Positions 26,101 to 36,565 of a DNA stretch of 55,952 nt are shown one piece after another (the first letter of the stretch is position 1; every line of letters begins with the position of its first letter). The notes beneath the pieces were generated by a model. It was not told the origin of the DNA and did no database searches. It saw only the letters and a list, made by a program, of their open reading frames with translations. The stretch covers positions 1 through 55,952 of IMG/VR virus record IMGVR_UViG_3300013099_000023. The stretch is one strand, 5' to 3'. Made by a program: the position numbers and the translations under genes. The stretch is from a virus.

Positions 26101-29100
26101 TGATAATTTTCCATCTATAAATATATATAAATTCCAATCTTGTCTATTTACTTGTATATTTACCCACTTACCTACTACTAAAGTTACATCAGAGTACACA
26201 GTGTTAGTGCTGCTACCATCTGTGTACTTAAAAAATATTTTTCTGTCTTTAGTTATTCCTAACGAGTAGGAGTAACTACCCGACCATTTACCTACTAGAT
26301 GTTTATCTTCTATTATACTTGAGAGCATAAATACAAATAAAGAAATACCAAAACTGTTGTAGCCAAATTCAAAATCTCCCTTACATTCCATCTGAAAAAA
26401 AGAGCTGCCATTAAAATAACCACTAGAACTGCCGGATATATACTCTAAAGTAGACATGTGTACTTTATTATTTATATAAATTCTAGTAGTATCTTTGTAA
26501 TCACTAAAATTAGTAGAATAATCTATATCATTAAATAAAGTTATGCTTACATCATAACTATACCACCAATCTACATCTTGAATTGAAGATGTATCTGTAG
26601 AAGATAAACTTATGTAAGATCCTAATAAATTTAAGTAAAGTTTATCTTGCATATTTCCATAGTTACGTATAAAATCTAATGCATGCCTTTCTTCCAAATC
26701 TATGGCAATATAAGTATAAGAGTGTAAAGATTCTATTTTAAGTAATTCTGACGAGTACACTAATTTATTGTATTCAAAACTGTTGTTAAATTTTATATCT
26801 ATATTTGCAATATATTTATCCGCTAAACATTTTACACGATCTACTTCAGTAGTAGTATTAAAACTAACTATTATATGATCATTAGAAGTTAGAACATTTA
26901 GAACTTTTAATAACACATTATCTATATATAAGTAGTTAAAACCGCTATATAATGTGTCACTATCATTTATAAAAACACACTCCAATTTTGATATTGGAAA
27001 ATCTATAAAATCTTCGATAGTTTTATCTACATAAGGGTTAGTAATACCATCTGTCACTAAAACAACACGTATATCAGAATTTTTAACTGTTATTTTGACT
27101 TTCTGAGGATTTCCTAGCCATGCTACATTATTAAATAAAAATATCCAATTATTATGATTATCTACAAGGTAAGCATCCCCACTACCTCCTGTAGCTGTAT
27201 TCCTTCTATAAATTAAATAAAAACTATCACCTAGATTATTACTAAACTTAAATTTAATGTGAGTACTTTTATTATCATAATTTGTGGAGTTTATATATTT
27301 ATATAGATTTACAACAGCCTCAAAGTAGAAACAACTAGTATTATCAAAAGTACTTTTTAAACCTACGTAAGTTTTATTAAAAAATACTTTTGGATATAAA
27401 AAACCTCCAGTAACATCTATAGAGTTTTCATATACACCTGTGGTATGCGTAGTAGACCATTTAGAAGAATCTATATATTCACCTAAAAACACATCGTTGA
27501 TTATATCAAAGTCATCAAATTTAGATATTTCATTTCCTGTAGAAGTAACTCTTAAACCAGACCCAGTATTTTTTAAAGTTGCTCCTATACGCATACTATA
27601 ATTTCTTAAAAGTTTGCCTTTAGAATATAGATAAATATTAGATAGCTCATACTCTTCTGAATCTACATATAAATATAAAACTTTAGTATTTAAGGTTTCA
27701 AATATTAAATATGTATACTCTAACTCTAAAGGAAAATTTTCATTTAAAGACTCACCATGAGTTAGCGTCTTGTAAAATTGCCAACCTTCATACTCGTTTA
27801 AATATATATAACTTTTTTTATTGTCTATTAAATTTACAAGTCCGTAAGACTGACAATTAATAGCTACCTGACTATTTTCTAAAAATAGATTTAAGTCTGG
27901 ATTTTTTCTAATAATTACATTGGTTACATCTTCTGCTTCTCCGGAAAAATTTATATCCACAGTCTTAATATCAGCTTGAATAAAACCTGTAGGTAAATAA
28001 GCAGAAAAATCTGACAGACTATTATATGTATTAGTAAAAACACTGGAAGTAACTTCGCTTACATCAGGATCTTTAAAAAAATCTAGGGCTATTGTATCAC
28101 TACAATCAGCCCCTTTAACGGTGTCTGTGACCTCCAATAAAAACCCAAATAAAGACAATAAATCTTGTGAAGCTACTTTTAAACGCATAAATCTAGGAGA
28201 AATACTTACTACTGCTTCTACTTCAAAAGGTTTACCTGTAGTATCAAAAGCTACTGGTTGCCACGTATTGTTGTCTATAGAAATATCCAGAGACATGTTG
28301 TCTAACACAGAAGGTTCTAAAGGAAAAGAACTATAGACCTCAAATTCTGTAATTTTAGTACTTATATGGTGATTCACTAATAGCTTGTAGCCACTACAAG
28401 CTACTTTATCAAAATTAAATTCTAGGATATTCCAGGTTAAGTCCATAGCTGTTTGTACAACTCCCCAATTAGTACAAACACTATTTATATATATAGGTTC
28501 TACCGAGGGTGTTGGGTTAACAAAAAGATAGTCCTTTACTCTGCCAGTAACATAAACAGGCTCTGAGTTGTTAGTTTCATTAAACTCATAACCATCTAAA
28601 GTGACGGTATTTATATTGTTTATATATTTAAATCCTACAGATTGCCCAGTTTTTTGAGAAATAACACTGTTTACATAATAACTCTGTGAAAAACTTTTAA
28701 AATTTTTGCCGTCCTTAAAATAAATAATAGTTTTATGTATGTCTACTACATTATCTCCTGGAAAATTCAAACTAAACTCAATAGGATCATATTTATAATT
28801 ATCTACTACTTGACTGCAATAAGGTGGAGAATCAAATTCAAAAACTGCACTGGTTTCAGGTGAAGAACCTGGAGTACCTAGACCCCATTCAGCATCCCCA
28901 TTAACATAAAAGTAGTCATGGGCTCCTATAGTTTCTATACCATTACTACCTTTAGAAAAGGAGTCTCCCTGTTTTGTTCCTGTAGGACTACTAATACCGT
29001 CATCTAGACATTCTATTCCAAAGTATAAATTTTTATGCGTGTATTTTTGCCATAGAGTACAAAGACTACCACGTGTTGTAATATGATCGTGAGAATCATC

Positions 29101-30801
29101 AAAACAATCTACATTCCAATTTAAATCTTCACAAATAGCTAGATTATATTCAAATACGGAACTGTACTCTTCTGCTTTTATAAAAAAAGACGAGGCATTT
29201 ACCCTACTACCTAAATCTATGTCTAAAAGTAGATTATCCCTTTTACGATCTCCTCTAGCATATATATGAAAGCCTACGGTCCCTTTACTTTTAGGCGCTC
29301 CTGGAAAAAATCTTCCTTTAGGCTTCCTTAGATAACTAAAAAAACAAGCATCTATATCACCTGAAGGCTGTTTATGTAACACTGCAAGTGCCGCTCCATA
29401 TACTGCTATAACGTCACCTTTTACTACCCTTACATCACAAGAAATATGGTGTGAAGTCTGGTTAGCAGAATATAATACCCCTGCAACTTCTGTAGGTATA
29501 GGTACTTCCGACATAACTGTGTAAGAACCATCCATATGAGGTGATAAAAAAAACACTGATGCACCCTCAGGTACTAAACTGCAGTTTAAATATAAATCTG
29601 TTATATTTCCTGTAGAAGTTACTGGGTGTGAAATATCAATAATAGTAGTACCAGCATTAGCTACATACCTTAAATAACTGGTAACTGACTTTTTACTAGT
29701 TTTGTTAGAATTTATTTTTTTAAAAAAATCTCTGTTTCCAACTTCAACACTATAAGTATTAGGGTCATTTGTATAGTAAGCTGTTTCAGAATATTCTAAT
29801 AAACTTAAAATATTAGACATATTTAACCTAAAACTAGAAGCAGCATTGTAATGTGAAGCAGAGTCTTGACCTAAAGTTTTCGTGTGCTCGATATCAAATG
29901 TTAATTCTAACGCTGCTGAACCTCCTATAATTGATACGTCTGACCTTTCTCCTACTGTTCCAGATTTTATCTCTATTTTATTATCTATAGTAGGAGTTAC
30001 CTCTACATAGTTATAACCACCTATACCTAAAGTGCTTATACATTGTTCCAATAGTTTACAGATATTAAGTATAGTTAAATTATAATTGCTACCTAAAAGT
30101 ATACTATAATCTCCGTAGTTATCTATATTGAGTACAAGAGAGTCAGATACACCCTCTATTGTGGTGTAATGTTTTTTATTTTCTGAAGAGGTAGCCGTAG
30201 CAGCTTTACCTGAACCTTTACATGGATGTGAGTAATTTAAAAAATAACTACAGTTAGTCTGCCTACACTTATAGTTACTGTGTGAAACTATACTAATTTC
30301 TTTAAATGCAAATTTACAACCTCTATGACCATCTAATGCTGGGTAAATTCTTAAATTATTAATAGTGCCCTGCCACCATCTTTCTGGCCCTAAATTTATA
30401 GTGTACCTATACCAATTATCACTTATGTCTAAATCAAAATCTATTGAATTATGGTCTTCCCAAGTAGAATTGTCTGTTCTTGTCCACATAATTCTACCTG
30501 TAGTCGGTGGATACGGTTTAGACTCAAGAGGTGTGAGCTTCATCACTAAAACTATAGTATAATATTCCTCGGCTTCTATAGGCAAAAAATTATTGGATCT
30601 TTGTATATAACTGTTTGTAGAAGACATGCTTCCAAAAAGAACATTACTCCAACAACCATACAAATGTACATTATTATATATGTCCCAGCCATCTACATCA
30701 CCATTTCTAGCCAAGTCTACAGAATAACCTAGTAAAGTATCATTAAGGCACAGCGTAGAATTACGTATTGTCCTGGCCTCTTTAAGATAATTATATGGCA
30801 T
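23197..30801 (-). CDS. Giant 2534-residue multidomain tail adhesin
   Basis: The largest gene here. N terminus about 20-180: galactose-binding-like sandwich (WYRYTINLGPERWWQGTINN, LRIYP), then a Cys cluster (CRQTNC). About 217-302: the flagellin-like module also found in the 528- and 328-residue proteins. Middle: several beta-sandwich units, one beginning EYIDSSKWSTTHTTG. About 1450-1610: LamG (GKWVNIQVNRQDWNLYIFID). About 1689-1844: discoidin/F5-8C-like domain (SSIDIYHG, GFIREFEAY). About 2287-2454: second LamG (FHITVMWDN, FRLYFNGKLTW). The last strands end LLIDWIVTV. Such chains of sugar-binding sandwiches mark a long host-surface adhesin. Its start overlaps the previous stop by one base. 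Confidence 0.82.
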   Translation of the reverse strand: MPYNYLKEARTIRNSTLCLNDTLLGYSVDLARNGDVDGWDIYNNVHLYGCWSNVLFGSMSSTNSYIQRSNNFLPIEAEEYYTIVLVMKLTPLESKPYPPTTGRIMWTRTDNSTWEDHNSIDFDLDISDNWYRYTINLGPERWWQGTINNLRIYPALDGHRGCKFAFKEISIVSHSNYKCRQTNCSYFLNYSHPCKGSGKAATATSSENKKHYTTIEGVSDSLVLNIDNYGDYSILLGSNYNLTILNICKLLEQCISTLGIGGYNYVEVTPTIDNKIEIKSGTVGERSDVSIIGGSAALELTFDIEHTKTLGQDSASHYNAASSFRLNMSNILSLLEYSETAYYTNDPNTYSVEVGNRDFFKKINSNKTSKKSVTSYLRYVANAGTTIIDISHPVTSTGNITDLYLNCSLVPEGASVFFLSPHMDGSYTVMSEVPIPTEVAGVLYSANQTSHHISCDVRVVKGDVIAVYGAALAVLHKQPSGDIDACFFSYLRKPKGRFFPGAPKSKGTVGFHIYARGDRKRDNLLLDIDLGSRVNASSFFIKAEEYSSVFEYNLAICEDLNWNVDCFDDSHDHITTRGSLCTLWQKYTHKNLYFGIECLDDGISSPTGTKQGDSFSKGSNGIETIGAHDYFYVNGDAEWGLGTPGSSPETSAVFEFDSPPYCSQVVDNYKYDPIEFSLNFPGDNVVDIHKTIIYFKDGKNFKSFSQSYYVNSVISQKTGQSVGFKYINNINTVTLDGYEFNETNNSEPVYVTGRVKDYLFVNPTPSVEPIYINSVCTNWGVVQTAMDLTWNILEFNFDKVACSGYKLLVNHHISTKITEFEVYSSFPLEPSVLDNMSLDISIDNNTWQPVAFDTTGKPFEVEAVVSISPRFMRLKVASQDLLSLFGFLLEVTDTVKGADCSDTIALDFFKDPDVSEVTSSVFTNTYNSLSDFSAYLPTGFIQADIKTVDINFSGEAEDVTNVIIRKNPDLNLFLENSQVAINCQSYGLVNLIDNKKSYIYLNEYEGWQFYKTLTHGESLNENFPLELEYTYLIFETLNTKVLYLYVDSEEYELSNIYLYSKGKLLRNYSMRIGATLKNTGSGLRVTSTGNEISKFDDFDIINDVFLGEYIDSSKWSTTHTTGVYENSIDVTGGFLYPKVFFNKTYVGLKSTFDNTSCFYFEAVVNLYKYINSTNYDNKSTHIKFKFSNNLGDSFYLIYRRNTATGGSGDAYLVDNHNNWIFLFNNVAWLGNPQKVKITVKNSDIRVVLVTDGITNPYVDKTIEDFIDFPISKLECVFINDSDTLYSGFNYLYIDNVLLKVLNVLTSNDHIIVSFNTTTEVDRVKCLADKYIANIDIKFNNSFEYNKLVYSSELLKIESLHSYTYIAIDLEERHALDFIRNYGNMQDKLYLNLLGSYISLSSTDTSSIQDVDWWYSYDVSITLFNDIDYSTNFSDYKDTTRIYINNKVHMSTLEYISGSSSGYFNGSSFFQMECKGDFEFGYNSFGISLFVFMLSSIIEDKHLVGKWSGSYSYSLGITKDRKIFFKYTDGSSTNTVYSDVTLVVGKWVNIQVNRQDWNLYIFIDGKLSGLFDIGIFYIKSNASNLYVGGLPDSPSSNFYGYIDNLHVRKGKPINVSDFTVSTYNNSLKIANLEEYRWLRINIPTTGNKSLDKLGLYPNIERPLLSTGGFNCTWQPLGQALTNYFSSPINITTACIKTVATSSIENCDASNTITGDRKGLNYEDCWGFDVDDLEPTLTLLFDKHYTISSIDIYHGLKTGSGYFSEDFKVNGYTTSSGLEYTELFSITGNTSEVTTHTFDTVTIEKLEFIITKYISGEDEIPRKDESGFVTYTTLSGGFIREFEAYTPKNKETISSEDYPVVCIDLIRKFNVSNFSFYRDGLFPSNQIDGALWLSYAENKFNYIKYSDVDIADPKKVAFFSNNNEFTYLNFPDAVSTNMLSASIYILDNSLFLDAGAYDLNWYAFNNTTSDLFYLQIIGPDLSNKFFPVQELKDAWTFQQNTLIVKTTGLFKFIFGITSDDLTDDDGNMIICSVKDITIKRTLEYTRWVCAIDNTATDYSFDANVDNAHPHYVKEFKINSGSIHQITESSNWWKSSFSTLSTSVTRVLVDKASLKIAYAKSTKEDSVEFIEGDSFYKDAYWLEKDFLRLNLYISDVNNLDVSYGGIGFGCPNGYDPNGRYRNRNRGTFAYAWDFSEMSLHSGWNKLKLQFSKYSTIFPINLNSKNSFSQEKDTEVRNAFLAGFMLNYRGTGIGDLSMYIENIGIKRCLYEEKVLGENSLCLSYAELVEVPLSNLTISKGTVSFFAKMYNNSVGLDLFDRYTSRTFFSVTSPDNDIVTFGLKSGKWFEFGVGDVSEKYVTFSLTGDNKIHKDDFLEYDEPFHITVMWDNKGNMSNGDSFRLYFNGKLTWYSKFLWNVSSDAASRLILGGGAPEGAFNNESSGAAIFKNLKVYNYCIEVSDYTAKIGEDLVTYDVNDFVYLSLDNINFYGRHASVMPLTVSGVAPLEEVTLYVKSIKNKEFRKLKNKSANLLIDWIVTV

Positions 30802-31199
30802 TATATTTTTAATCCCTTATATATACTACAATGTTTAGCTACACTTAATAAACAATTTCCAGGATTATCACTATCTATACCCATACATTTTCCACAATAA
30901 AACATTTTACTGTCAAGGTCTAAATCTTTAGGTAATCCTTGAGCATTAGAGTACATTCTACAGTCTAAAGCTTGCTTAGCAATAGACCTCCTTATATGTA
31001 ATTCTACCTCCTGTAAAGAATATTTTTTTATTTTTTTACAATCATCACATAAATACACTATGTAGTCTTGTAATGTTAAATCATCTATACTTCCATCAAG
31101 TAGTAATTTATACCCAAGCTCTCTAGTGTAATTTTCAAAAGTATTTTTCTCATACACTTGCATATTACCATTACAACTCTCACATATAAAATTTATCAT
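30801..31199 (-). CDS. Cys-rich small protein upstream of the giant adhesin
   Basis: A 132-residue protein with ten cysteines: CESCNG near the start, CDDCKK in the middle, CGKCMG and later single Cys near the end. The pairs would make zinc sites or disulphides. AGAGGAAG precedes the ATG and the stop overlaps the adhesin start (TAATG), so the two are translationally coupled. It could be a chaperone or accessory for the adhesin, but no family is recognised. Confidence 0.68.
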   Translation of the reverse strand: MINFICESCNGNMQVYEKNTFENYTRELGYKLLLDGSIDDLTLQDYIVYLCDDCKKIKKYSLQEVELHIRRSIAKQALDCRMYSNAQGLPKDLDLDSKMFYCGKCMGIDSDNPGNCLLSVAKHCSIYKGLKI

Positions 31200-31219
31200 A
31201 TACTTCCTCTGCTTAAAAA

Positions 31220-34200
31220 TTAAAAATCATATTCTGCTGATCCTAAACGTGTCCAACCTATTGACATTCCTCTCCAAGTTGTAAAAGTTACTGGGTAAGT
31301 TGTTGAGGGCCCTAAATCTTTCGAATACACTCCAGGCAAGCAGTAAAAGCCAGGAACACTTAAGTTAGCAACTTCTCCTTCTTCAAATACTTTACCTTTA
31401 GGTACAACTACATTCTCAAAACTTTCTGCTATTTTATCTACTAACCACCAAGCTATTATAAGCCTTTGCATATATAGCAATGTTCCTGTAGAATAAATAA
31501 TGGAGGCATCAAAATACCTAGTTAAAGATTCTCCTGTAAACATATTATACCTACTATACATGTAATGTCCCCCTACTGTACCACAACCTTCTCTATTTCC
31601 ATATGGCCTGCAATATACACCTTCATAAGGCTCTGAAGGTAATAGTTTGAAACCTTTTCCTGCCATTACTGGGTACTTTATTAGTGTACCTAAAGGATAT
31701 ACAGCTTTATTTTCGCTAAGACCTTGACTAGTTAAAGATGAAACTATTCTTAAACTATGTAAGTCTAAAAAGTATTCCATGTCAGGGTATAAAATAGAAG
31801 TAAAACTATCTACATTTTCACATTCCTTATAAGGTTTATTGTATATTAAGTTTTGTTCTTTCTCTAAATCATATATATCTTTGTATATAATTTTTTTGTC
31901 TTGAACTACTTCATGAACTAATCTTGATCTAGTTTTATGTATAAATTTATGTTTACCTGAACTATTGGGCAAACGAGAAACACTTTCGCCATCATCTCTT
32001 TGCCACACTGTGTCTAACTCCATTAAATCTTCTCTAGGCTGTAAAACAGGTTGCGAACTGTTTAAAACTGTTCCGTGTGGGGGTATAAAATCATGTTTAA
32101 AAAAAGATACTTTATATTTTCTTTCGTGTACAAATATATTCTCTACAGCTTGTATTATAATTGTATCAAATAAAACGACAGGCTCTTTTTCTACCAAAGA
32201 CGCCCTGTACTTAAAATCCTTAGTAGTTAATAGTTTACTAACCTCTTTAGCTTTATACTTTTCATAATACAAAGTTAGACTAAATGACTCTGATCTATCT
32301 ACAAGCTTATCCACATTTAAATCTAAACTAAAACTAACTGTCTCCTCCCTAACGCCCAAAAAATTTGGAATTTTAACTGATGTTACTATAATAGAGTCTA
32401 TTATTATAGAAGGTACACAATATACTATAGCGCCCTCTTTATTTTGTTGTATTCCATATTTAAACTTAAGCTCTCCTTTAGTAATTGCTACTTTATATCC
32501 TGAGGTATCTATATGCATCACTGTGCTTACAGAAGGAAGTATCTCAACAGGAACGCCTGTATAACTAAAACCAGACATACGTAAAAACTCAATAGGTAAA
32601 TTCAACGTACCTAGTAGATTTAAACTATCTATATTAATACCTCTATTATAGTACGTTATAGTACTAGGACCTCCTACAGTACCTCCTGCTACTACTATTT
32701 TTTTACCATTAACTGTAGCCTCTTCTATGGTTTTGTCCCAAGTAACATCAAATAACCCTATGTCTTCCCAAGGTGTACTAGTTAATTCAGAATACTTACA
32801 TTCACCCTCTTCTGCTAATCCTGCATTAGGGTCTAAGGCTCCTTGCCATGTAAACTCTCTTGGCGGGCCGTTACCCAGCTGTAGAGTAGGAAATTTACCT
32901 TCCTCATAAACGCCCCCACTATCTAACATAGGCGGCTTAAAAATTAAATCATACTCCCCTTCAGCGCAAACAATGCTATGTTCTATATTCATAGTAGCGT
33001 ATCTATATTTTGGGCTGCTAACATCTACAAATTTTAGAGCTGTATAAAAATCATCTAAAGTAAATTCTCTTGTTAACTCTTTATAAATTTCTCTCCAGGC
33101 CCATTGTATAGTTTTGCCGTTTATAGTATTAAATTGAGGAACAGGTCTTGCCTCCGCATTTACAGGCATTTCTGTTATAGGGTAAGCTATAGGTACAAAG
33201 TTAAAAATATTTGTGTATATTTCTTTAAAAGTATATCTTTCCTCTGCTATATACTCACCTACGCTTTCTCCGTCTAAAACATTATATAGTACTGTTCCAA
33301 GACCTTGTATAGGGGTGCCACTAGCAAGACTACAATAATTATAGTATATATTGTCTATATTATTATTATAATCTATGTCACTATAAGACATATTATGTGG
33401 CATCCACATTAGGGATTCATAATACTCTGTGGGTGGCCATTGTGTTGTGTAGTAATAACGCACACAATCAGTTGTCCTATATGACTTAAGTTGTGGTCGT
33501 AGAGTATTACCATAAGTTGGGCTTGTACCTTTGGAGTAAGCTGTGCCATTTATAGTGTCAATATTAACGTCGCCTCTATATCTAGCTACCCCAGAAAATG
33601 TATATTCCGCATCGGCAACCTTTGAAATATTACCTGTATGTAAAAGACAGGAGCATCTTGCTAGTAAAAAATTACAATAATCTCCTGTTGTATACATATT
33701 TTCATCTGGTCCCTCCATCCTTAAATTCCAACTACCATTTTTAGGAGGCAAGTCTCTACCATACTCATCTTTTTTTACGTTGCCGTCTTCATCCTTTGGA
33801 GGTAGGTACATCTCTCTAACTTCGGTTATCTCGCCATAAGTCTGGTTACTAACATAATAATAAATAGAGTAGTCTTCACAAGCCGTGTAAGGAAACCACA
33901 TGTATCGGCCATTATGATCCCCACATTTAGGTGTGTGTGCTAAGCTAGATTTTCCATCAGATATTTCTTCATGCGGCCCACAACAATGGCACCAAGGTTC
34001 ATTATGTAAACTTTCTACCTGTGTTCTCCATTTATAACTAATTTCCACGTTAGGCACTAAAGGCTGTTTTATTGTAATAAACAACTTAATTCTTACTAAA
34101 CTTACCACTCTACCATCTATACCTGTAATAGCTGTAGTTGCTACGATAGATGTGTCAAAATCTTTAATTGTAAAAAAATTATCTAAAATTTGTAACGAGA

Positions 34201-36508
34201 CACCTCCCTCAGGTAAAGAAGGTTGGGTTATTATTTTTTTCCAGCCAGGTAAATCAGGAGGCTCTAAACCAAAGGAGTATTTAACTTTAAAAGAAATATT
34301 CTTTATATAAATAGTAGAGTTATCTTCACAAATACTGAAAGCCTCACTCATATTCTTAGGCTTTAAAATTAATTGATTACTTGAAAGACCATTAGACATG
34401 CCATACTTATACACCTCTAAGTTACAATATCTTTTTGTATCTTTATCTATAACAACTTCTATGTATATATCATTATCTTCTTCCTGTTGTATCTTCACAG
34501 AAGAGTAGGCTTCTGTAATTTTTCCTTCAGCATCTTCAGGAAGCACTAGAAGTAGCATACAATTACTAGAAATAACATAAAAGTCTTCAGACGTTAGTAA
34601 AAAATCTCTTTCATAAGTACATTCAGCGTAACTTTTAGATGTCGCTGTGGGATCTTTTAAAGAGGGTTGTTCAAAATCATTATAAACATTTTCTATTTTA
34701 GTATAAAATTGCAAGTATTTATGCATAAAAGGAATGAACTCAACTTTCACCTCTGTATCCATACCAGAAATACTACGCCTATAATCATGTAAAGTACTTA
34801 CTATATCAGCCCTGCCTTCAGGCTGAGCAGGTTTTTCTATGCTATAACTAAGTTGTCTTAAAAATCCTGCTACTAGCACTTTATAAAAGTTTATACTAGC
34901 AAAAGACCAATACAAAGAATTAAGCTCGTATGAATAGTATTTAGACAGAACTAAAAGATTATTGTTATTGTATAGAGTATCTACATTAAACATGAAACAT
35001 TTATCATCAGCAGATAAAGTATTTTCTGAGATACTTGAACTATTATTTTTTCTTAAATTACTGACTAAACTATCAATCTCTAAATTTAGATCTAAAAAAC
35101 TACTGTTAGAATTAAGGTCGTACGTATCTGTAACTACACCTATTAACTCTGTGTATAAAATATTTACATCTGCTACTTCTAACAACTTTTCTAGGATTTT
35201 GGGAGTGCTATCTAATTTAGAGATGTTAATACAAATAGTATCATAAGTATAAGTATGTAAATCTCCAAATATTAAAGTAGAACTACTATAAGCCTTGTTT
35301 GTCTCTATTACCAGTTTTTCTTCTATACTTAAAAAAATATTTTTTATTATAGGTGAATTTAATAGGATATCATTTTTAAATATTAAAGTAGGAAAACTTA
35401 CTGTGTCTTCAGGACTGCCACTACTTTTAGATGCCTTTACGTCCGTTCCCGCTACTAGTAACTCTTTCTTACAACTTATATTAAAAAAATTAAAATCCGT
35501 ATCTAAACTAGTATTATTAACATAGTAAGTAGTATATTCACCCAAAGGTGTATAAACTTGTTCCTTTTCTCCTAGCCAAGCGTATAAACATAACTTGTCA
35601 AAAAATAAATTATTGTAGTTTTCCTCTGTCCAAGTATTTTCTTTTACGTAGTATCTTAACTCTAAAACTTGTTCAGCAGAAATGTAGTCTCCTGGCCTTA
35701 TTTTAGTATTAGAAACGTACTTCCAACACTTACCTGTATAATGTGAGCATTCAGTATTAGAACCGTTACAAGGATAGTTTGTAAAGGACTCGTTTATAAA
35801 CTCAGAAGTATCACTTCTTCTACAAGAATGTTGATATACGGGCTTATCTATATTTTTTAATAATATTTTAGGTACTGTTCCTAGTGAATTTCCTACAAGT
35901 GATATGTCTCTAGGTGGATGTAAATCAGCAGGTAATTCTTCTAAATAAAACTCGGATTGATTTTTTTTCCACCAGTAACACGTAGACACATGTGTTCTAG
36001 AATTTAATAATTTATACGGGGCGGGCAGTCTAAAAGCTAAATTAGGTTGTTTTTTTGTACTGACACTGGTGGGTAATATTTTCCCAAAACCCATCCTATT
36101 AGGATTATACCCTAAACATTCTACATTAGCACCCTTACCTGAATTTACCCCTTCACAAGAAGCGTCCGAAGGCAGTACATACTCATTTATAAGAGTAGTA
36201 TTTAGGTAAAAAGACTTTTCTAACTCTTCTATCCAAGCCCAGACGCTTGCTTTTTTTAAATTTCCACTGCTTATAGTTAAATCAGGAAGTACACATATAT
36301 CCTGCTTTTCCCCTGGAGAAAATTTAGAACAGTCATAAGCTGTACCTATATTATTACAAAAAGGAAAATATGTAGGCGAACTATCGCCTTCAAAAGTACA
36401 GCCACACTGTACTCTTGTTCCTTCTGAAGTGCCTACCCATTCAGATTCCCAATATTTACATAAAGTAGAAGCTATCCAGTATTGACACTTAGCATATTTT
36501 ATTGCCAT
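31220..36508 (-). CDS. Large Cys-rich virion protein (1762 residues)
   Basis: No family recognised. The first 260 residues hold more than a dozen cysteines in dense groups (VQCGCTFEG, CNNIGTAYDCSKF, HSCRRSDTSEF, ECSHYTGKCW). A second dense block follows near 860 (WCHCCGPHEE, KCGDHNGRYMWFPYTAC), and a third near the end (YCRPYGNREGCGTVGGHYM). Between them are beta-rich stretches. The C terminus (LIIAWWLVDKIAESF, then GFYCLPGVYS) is compact. Location and length suggest a tail-tip or fibre component stabilised by metal or disulphides. It has only a weak ribosome binding site (TTGG). Confidence 0.72.
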   Translation of the reverse strand: MAIKYAKCQYWIASTLCKYWESEWVGTSEGTRVQCGCTFEGDSSPTYFPFCNNIGTAYDCSKFSPGEKQDICVLPDLTISSGNLKKASVWAWIEELEKSFYLNTTLINEYVLPSDASCEGVNSGKGANVECLGYNPNRMGFGKILPTSVSTKKQPNLAFRLPAPYKLLNSRTHVSTCYWWKKNQSEFYLEELPADLHPPRDISLVGNSLGTVPKILLKNIDKPVYQHSCRRSDTSEFINESFTNYPCNGSNTECSHYTGKCWKYVSNTKIRPGDYISAEQVLELRYYVKENTWTEENYNNLFFDKLCLYAWLGEKEQVYTPLGEYTTYYVNNTSLDTDFNFFNISCKKELLVAGTDVKASKSSGSPEDTVSFPTLIFKNDILLNSPIIKNIFLSIEEKLVIETNKAYSSSTLIFGDLHTYTYDTICINISKLDSTPKILEKLLEVADVNILYTELIGVVTDTYDLNSNSSFLDLNLEIDSLVSNLRKNNSSSISENTLSADDKCFMFNVDTLYNNNNLLVLSKYYSYELNSLYWSFASINFYKVLVAGFLRQLSYSIEKPAQPEGRADIVSTLHDYRRSISGMDTEVKVEFIPFMHKYLQFYTKIENVYNDFEQPSLKDPTATSKSYAECTYERDFLLTSEDFYVISSNCMLLLVLPEDAEGKITEAYSSVKIQQEEDNDIYIEVVIDKDTKRYCNLEVYKYGMSNGLSSNQLILKPKNMSEAFSICEDNSTIYIKNISFKVKYSFGLEPPDLPGWKKIITQPSLPEGGVSLQILDNFFTIKDFDTSIVATTAITGIDGRVVSLVRIKLFITIKQPLVPNVEISYKWRTQVESLHNEPWCHCCGPHEEISDGKSSLAHTPKCGDHNGRYMWFPYTACEDYSIYYYVSNQTYGEITEVREMYLPPKDEDGNVKKDEYGRDLPPKNGSWNLRMEGPDENMYTTGDYCNFLLARCSCLLHTGNISKVADAEYTFSGVARYRGDVNIDTINGTAYSKGTSPTYGNTLRPQLKSYRTTDCVRYYYTTQWPPTEYYESLMWMPHNMSYSDIDYNNNIDNIYYNYCSLASGTPIQGLGTVLYNVLDGESVGEYIAEERYTFKEIYTNIFNFVPIAYPITEMPVNAEARPVPQFNTINGKTIQWAWREIYKELTREFTLDDFYTALKFVDVSSPKYRYATMNIEHSIVCAEGEYDLIFKPPMLDSGGVYEEGKFPTLQLGNGPPREFTWQGALDPNAGLAEEGECKYSELTSTPWEDIGLFDVTWDKTIEEATVNGKKIVVAGGTVGGPSTITYYNRGINIDSLNLLGTLNLPIEFLRMSGFSYTGVPVEILPSVSTVMHIDTSGYKVAITKGELKFKYGIQQNKEGAIVYCVPSIIIDSIIVTSVKIPNFLGVREETVSFSLDLNVDKLVDRSESFSLTLYYEKYKAKEVSKLLTTKDFKYRASLVEKEPVVLFDTIIIQAVENIFVHERKYKVSFFKHDFIPPHGTVLNSSQPVLQPREDLMELDTVWQRDDGESVSRLPNSSGKHKFIHKTRSRLVHEVVQDKKIIYKDIYDLEKEQNLIYNKPYKECENVDSFTSILYPDMEYFLDLHSLRIVSSLTSQGLSENKAVYPLGTLIKYPVMAGKGFKLLPSEPYEGVYCRPYGNREGCGTVGGHYMYSRYNMFTGESLTRYFDASIIYSTGTLLYMQRLIIAWWLVDKIAESFENVVVPKGKVFEEGEVANLSVPGFYCLPGVYSKDLGPSTTYPVTFTTWRGMSIGWTRLGSAEYDF

Positions 36509-36565
36509 TTAAATACCAAAATTTAAAATTATACTTAATTGTAATACTTACACCTAGCTTAAACT

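Noticed and set aside
36509-36565. TATAAT hexamers in the gaps at 36509-36565, 38153-38253 and 41752-41811 as late promoters
   Set aside because: No shared -35 element at fixed spacing, and such hexamers are expected by chance in gaps of this AT content.
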